Shown: in pieces, positions 5,446 to 7,033 of the stretch | How the letters are laid out: each line of letters opens with the position of its first letter | Numbering within the stretch: the stretch's first letter is position 1 | Origin: Syntrophaceae bacterium | GTDB taxonomy: Bacteria > Desulfobacterota > Syntrophia > Syntrophales > Fen-1087 | Reading direction: 5' to 3' | Length of the DNA stretch: 7,033 bases | NCBI GenBank assembly: GCA_003161855.1 | Contig: PMNM01000081.1 | Coordinates: 1-7,033, forward strand | Made by a program: the position numbers and the translations under genes | The notes under the pieces: model-generated | Databases searched by the model: none | Told to the model about the DNA's origin: nothing | The model's input: the letters and a program-made list of their open reading frames with translations, nothing else

Positions 5446-6265
5446 CATAAGTTTTCGTTATACCAGGTGGTTCAAGGGCCACAACAATCATGAAAGGAAT
5501 CTGTCCACCGGGAGGCACGCGGTCATTGGAGATGGTGGTGCCCTGGAGATTCGAGAGTTTCCGCTGAATCTCCTCATCTGACATCACGGTCAGCTCTTCA
5601 TCCGTCAGAAGATTGCCGCTATAGGATTGCTTCTGTACGACCATTGTATCCAAGGGATCCAGCAGTTCCGCCTTTACTTTAATCCGGGTCAGCGGAACCC
5701 CTGACTGATTCATGACAATCCCCTGAATGACACGAAGATTTCCCACATTTACATTGGTCACAAAACGCTGACTGACAGACTGAATCTGTATTCCTTCCAG
5801 ACCGGATTTCTTCTTCGGCTGCTCTGAACCCAGAATGCCTTCAATGGCCGGAACATAAGGCAACAAAAGCTTCATGGCCTGCAGTCTGACGTCGGGGATG
5901 AACCAGATCCCCAAGCTTGCCAGCAGGATTACGGAAACCACAATATAGAGGACAGTCAGCAGGGCCCGGGGCGTCCCCTTTTTAAGGGGTTTTTCTTCCT
6001 GTTCTTCAACTTTTTCAACCTGCTCCTCTCCCTCCTGCCCTATACTTGTAGTGAGAACATCAGGAATATCAGGATATCGATCGATTTCAATATCCGGGAT
6101 GTAAGAAACCGTCTCTTCCCCAACCAAGGTAGATCCGGGTGCGGAAGGATGATTTTGGAAGAACTCATACTGACAGCGGCTGCAACGAACCCATATTCCA
6201 TCTTCCTGGATCAGGTCTTCATCCAATCTGAATTTCGTCTCACACTGATTACATCGAATAATCAT
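5411..6265 (-). CDS. MJ0042-type zinc-ribbon membrane protein with DUF3426-like C-terminal domain
   Basis: This protein has 284 residues and no assigned function. The N-terminus is a zinc ribbon of the MJ0042 type: C5-x2-C8, 19 residues, C28-x2-C31, with the typical RCNQCETKFRL and VRCSRCQYEF contexts. An acidic, Glu-rich low-complexity linker follows (about 49-92), then a Lys/Arg patch (95-100) and one membrane helix (about 101-123). The C-terminal domain (about 155-284) resembles DUF3426: NLRVIQGIVMNQSGVPL (176-192), LLDPLDTMV, and VPPGGQIPFMIV (250-261). By charge distribution the ribbon should be cytoplasmic and the C-terminal domain periplasmic. The ATG at 6265 has AGGGGA about 7 nt upstream. 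It follows hpt after 25 bp, so the two are probably co-transcribed; no functional link to purine salvage is evident. The C-terminal assignment is by family resemblance only. Confidence 0.86.
   Translation of the reverse strand: MIIRCNQCETKFRLDEDLIQEDGIWVRCSRCQYEFFQNHPSAPGSTLVGEETVSYIPDIEIDRYPDIPDVLTTSIGQEGEEQVEKVEEQEEKPLKKGTPRALLTVLYIVVSVILLASLGIWFIPDVRLQAMKLLLPYVPAIEGILGSEQPKKKSGLEGIQIQSVSQRFVTNVNVGNLRVIQGIVMNQSGVPLTRIKVKAELLDPLDTMVVQKQSYSGNLLTDEELTVMSDEEIQRKLSNLQGTTISNDRVPPGGQIPFMIVVALEPPGITKTYVMIAGAERLLQ
5975..5997 (+). terminator. Possible plus-strand intrinsic terminator inside the opposing gene
   Basis: CCCCTT (5975-5980), loop TTT, AAGGGG (5984-5989) and a T-rich tail TTTTTCTT (5990-5997) have the layout of a Rho-independent terminator on the plus strand. 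It lies about 530 bp beyond the tsaC stop, within the minus-strand zinc-ribbon gene, where it encodes Lys-Pro-Leu-Lys-Lys-Gly. The stem is short (6 bp), so it may be accidental. Confidence 0.32.
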
Positions 6266-6290
6266 GCTCTTCCCCTTGGCACCAAAGTCG

Positions 6291-6815
6291 TCATTCTTTG
6301 ATCACATAGACATCTGGCAGAAAACGGGCCTGTTCGTTGAAGTCCAGACCGTATCCCACGACAAAGCCGTCATCAATGGTAAAACCGGTATAATCGGCGG
6401 TAAAAGGCACCTTTCTTCTCATCTTTTTATCAAGAAATACGCAAACCTTCAAGGAGCGGGGAGACCGCTCTTTCAGGGTTTTGACAAGAAAAGAAAGGGT
6501 GAGTCCGGTGTCAACAATGTCTTCGACGATGAGGACATCCTTTCCCGCAATGGGAAGGCCGATATCCTTTTTGATCGCGACGTTCCCCGAGCTTACCGAA
6601 CCGCTGCCGTAACTGGCCAGTTGCGCAAAATCCACCATGCAGGGGATCTGCAGAGAGCGGATCAGGTCTGCCATAAAAATGAAAGCGCCTTTGAGGACGC
6701 CGATCACAATCAGTTCGCCGCCCGCGTAATCGCGGGAAATCTCGTCGGCCAGTGACCGGATGCGACCGCTAATGACCTCTTTCGAAAAAAGGACCTCTTT
6801 TTTCATGGATTTCAT
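6291..6815 (-). CDS. hpt: Hypoxanthine phosphoribosyltransferase
   Basis: Hpt is the cytoplasmic purine-salvage enzyme that joins hypoxanthine (often also guanine) to PRPP, giving IMP or GMP. It has 174 residues from ATG 6815, the usual size. The LKGAF loop is at 41-45, the flexible-loop Ser68-Tyr69-Gly70 is present, and the PRPP-binding motif VLIVEDIVDTGLTL spans 94-107 with the acidic pair E98-D99. A Lys in LDKK (129-132) probably contacts the purine ring, and DDGFVVGYGLDF (148-159) is the C-terminal purine-site signature. ATG 6815 is preferred because GAGG (6823-6826) stands 7 nt upstream; the frame extends to an ATG at 6869, but that adds 18 unconserved-looking residues. It precedes the zinc-ribbon gene by 25 bp on the same strand. 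Confidence 0.94.
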   Translation of the reverse strand: MKSMKKEVLFSKEVISGRIRSLADEISRDYAGGELIVIGVLKGAFIFMADLIRSLQIPCMVDFAQLASYGSGSVSSGNVAIKKDIGLPIAGKDVLIVEDIVDTGLTLSFLVKTLKERSPRSLKVCVFLDKKMRRKVPFTADYTGFTIDDGFVVGYGLDFNEQARFLPDVYVIKE

Positions 6816-6822
6816 TAGATCG

Positions 6823-6826
6823 CCTC
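6823..6826 (-). promoter_or_regulatory. Ribosome binding site that decides the hpt start
   Basis: GAGG, in an AAAGAGG context, lies 7 nt before ATG 6815. It supports that start over ATG 6869 upstream and ATG 6806 downstream. Confidence 0.6.
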
Positions 6827-6928
6827 TTTCATCATGGAAACCTGTTGAAAAATGGGTCGCGAAAAACATTGGATTCGCCGGTTACAAACCATTTTTCAGG
6901 GCTATGCAAATTTCTTCACAGGTTCTTT

Positions 6929-6957
6929 ACCCTACCCAAGCATGACCGGCCTGTCAA
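6929..6957 (-). promoter_or_regulatory. Candidate promoter of hpt
   Basis: The minus strand has a perfect TTGACA (6952-6957), a 17-nt spacer and TAGGGT (6929-6934), which keeps the leading TA and the final T of the -10 consensus. The -35 overlaps the stop codon of the preceding gene. The leader before hpt would be about 105 nt. No terminator is visible between the preceding gene and hpt, so read-through is also possible. Confidence 0.38.
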
Positions 6958-7033
6958 TCGAAATTCTCCGCCCTGTCCTTTGTATAGGCTTCGACAAATT
7001 CGTCAATCGTTGTTTGAATCAGGGATTCCGCTT
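6954..7033 (-). CDS. Probable C-terminal end of an unidentified protein (partial)
   Basis: Reading in from the right edge on the minus strand, one frame stays open for 25 codons and ends in TGA at 6956-6954; the other two minus frames hit stops within 5 and 10 codons. The peptide is acidic and looks helix-forming (ESLIQTTIDEFVEAYTKDR). Too little is present to name a family. It would lie about 138 bp upstream of hpt on the same strand. A competing plus-strand frame from ATG 6942 also stays open to the edge, but it has no ribosome binding site. Confidence 0.45.
   Translation of the reverse strand, partial: AESLIQTTIDEFVEAYTKDRAENFD

Noticed and set aside
6454..6470. GAGCGG-GGAGA-CCGCTC hairpin inside hpt
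   Set aside because: It is within conserved coding sequence with no T-tract and no positional reason to be regulatory.
6816..6869. N-terminal extension of Hpt from ATG 6869 (18 extra residues)
   Set aside because: The downstream ATG 6815 has GAGG at 7 nt and gives the normal family length; the extension contains no family motif.

Overview
The window reads as ordinary chromosomal core sequence from a Gram-negative bacterium. It carries a complete Tol gene set plus most of Pal, a lipobox on Pal, and signal or anchor segments on the envelope proteins. The order tolQ-tolR-tolA-tolB-pal, a short TonB-like TolA, an MJ0042/DUF3426-type zinc-ribbon membrane protein next to hpt, and mid-range base composition suggest the former Deltaproteobacteria (Desulfobacterota, Syntrophales-like). 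That placement is inference from gene content and style, not from a database match.

Layout. Positions 1-3954 (minus strand) hold the Tol-Pal system, transcribed right to left: tolQ (3954-3202), tolR (3195-2770), tolA (2773-2021), tolB (1984-668) and pal (554 to beyond the left edge, C-terminus cut off). Genes from tolQ to tolB are tightly packed, with gaps of at most 36 bp and one 4-bp overlap. A good intrinsic terminator sits at the tolB/pal junction, so pal is probably partly uncoupled from the upstream genes. Positions 3955-4121 are a divergent regulatory region with a candidate tolQ promoter (minus) and a candidate tRNA promoter (plus). Positions 4122-5445 (plus) hold tRNA-Thr(CGT), purE and tsaC/sua5, the last two overlapping by 17 bp. 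Positions 5411-6815 (minus) hold hpt followed by the zinc-ribbon membrane protein, whose 3' end overlaps the 3' end of tsaC by 35 bp. Positions 6954-7033 probably hold the last 25 codons of another minus-strand gene. There is no gene-free stretch longer than about 170 bp.

How the genes work together. TolQ and TolR form the proton-driven inner-membrane motor. TolA carries the energy across the periplasm to TolB and Pal at the outer membrane and peptidoglycan. PurE (de novo purine synthesis) and Hpt (purine salvage) converge on the same nucleotide pool. TsaC makes the threonylcarbamoyl donor for t6A37, a modification expected on the very tRNA-Thr encoded upstream of it.

I see no mobile element, CRISPR array, phage gene or toxin-antitoxin pair, and no convincing undescribed system. 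The points most worth a second look are the tolB/pal terminator, the TolA-like helical linker placed in Pal rather than in TolA, the overlapping convergent 3' ends with a terminator-like hairpin inside the opposing gene, and the uncharacterised zinc-ribbon membrane protein.
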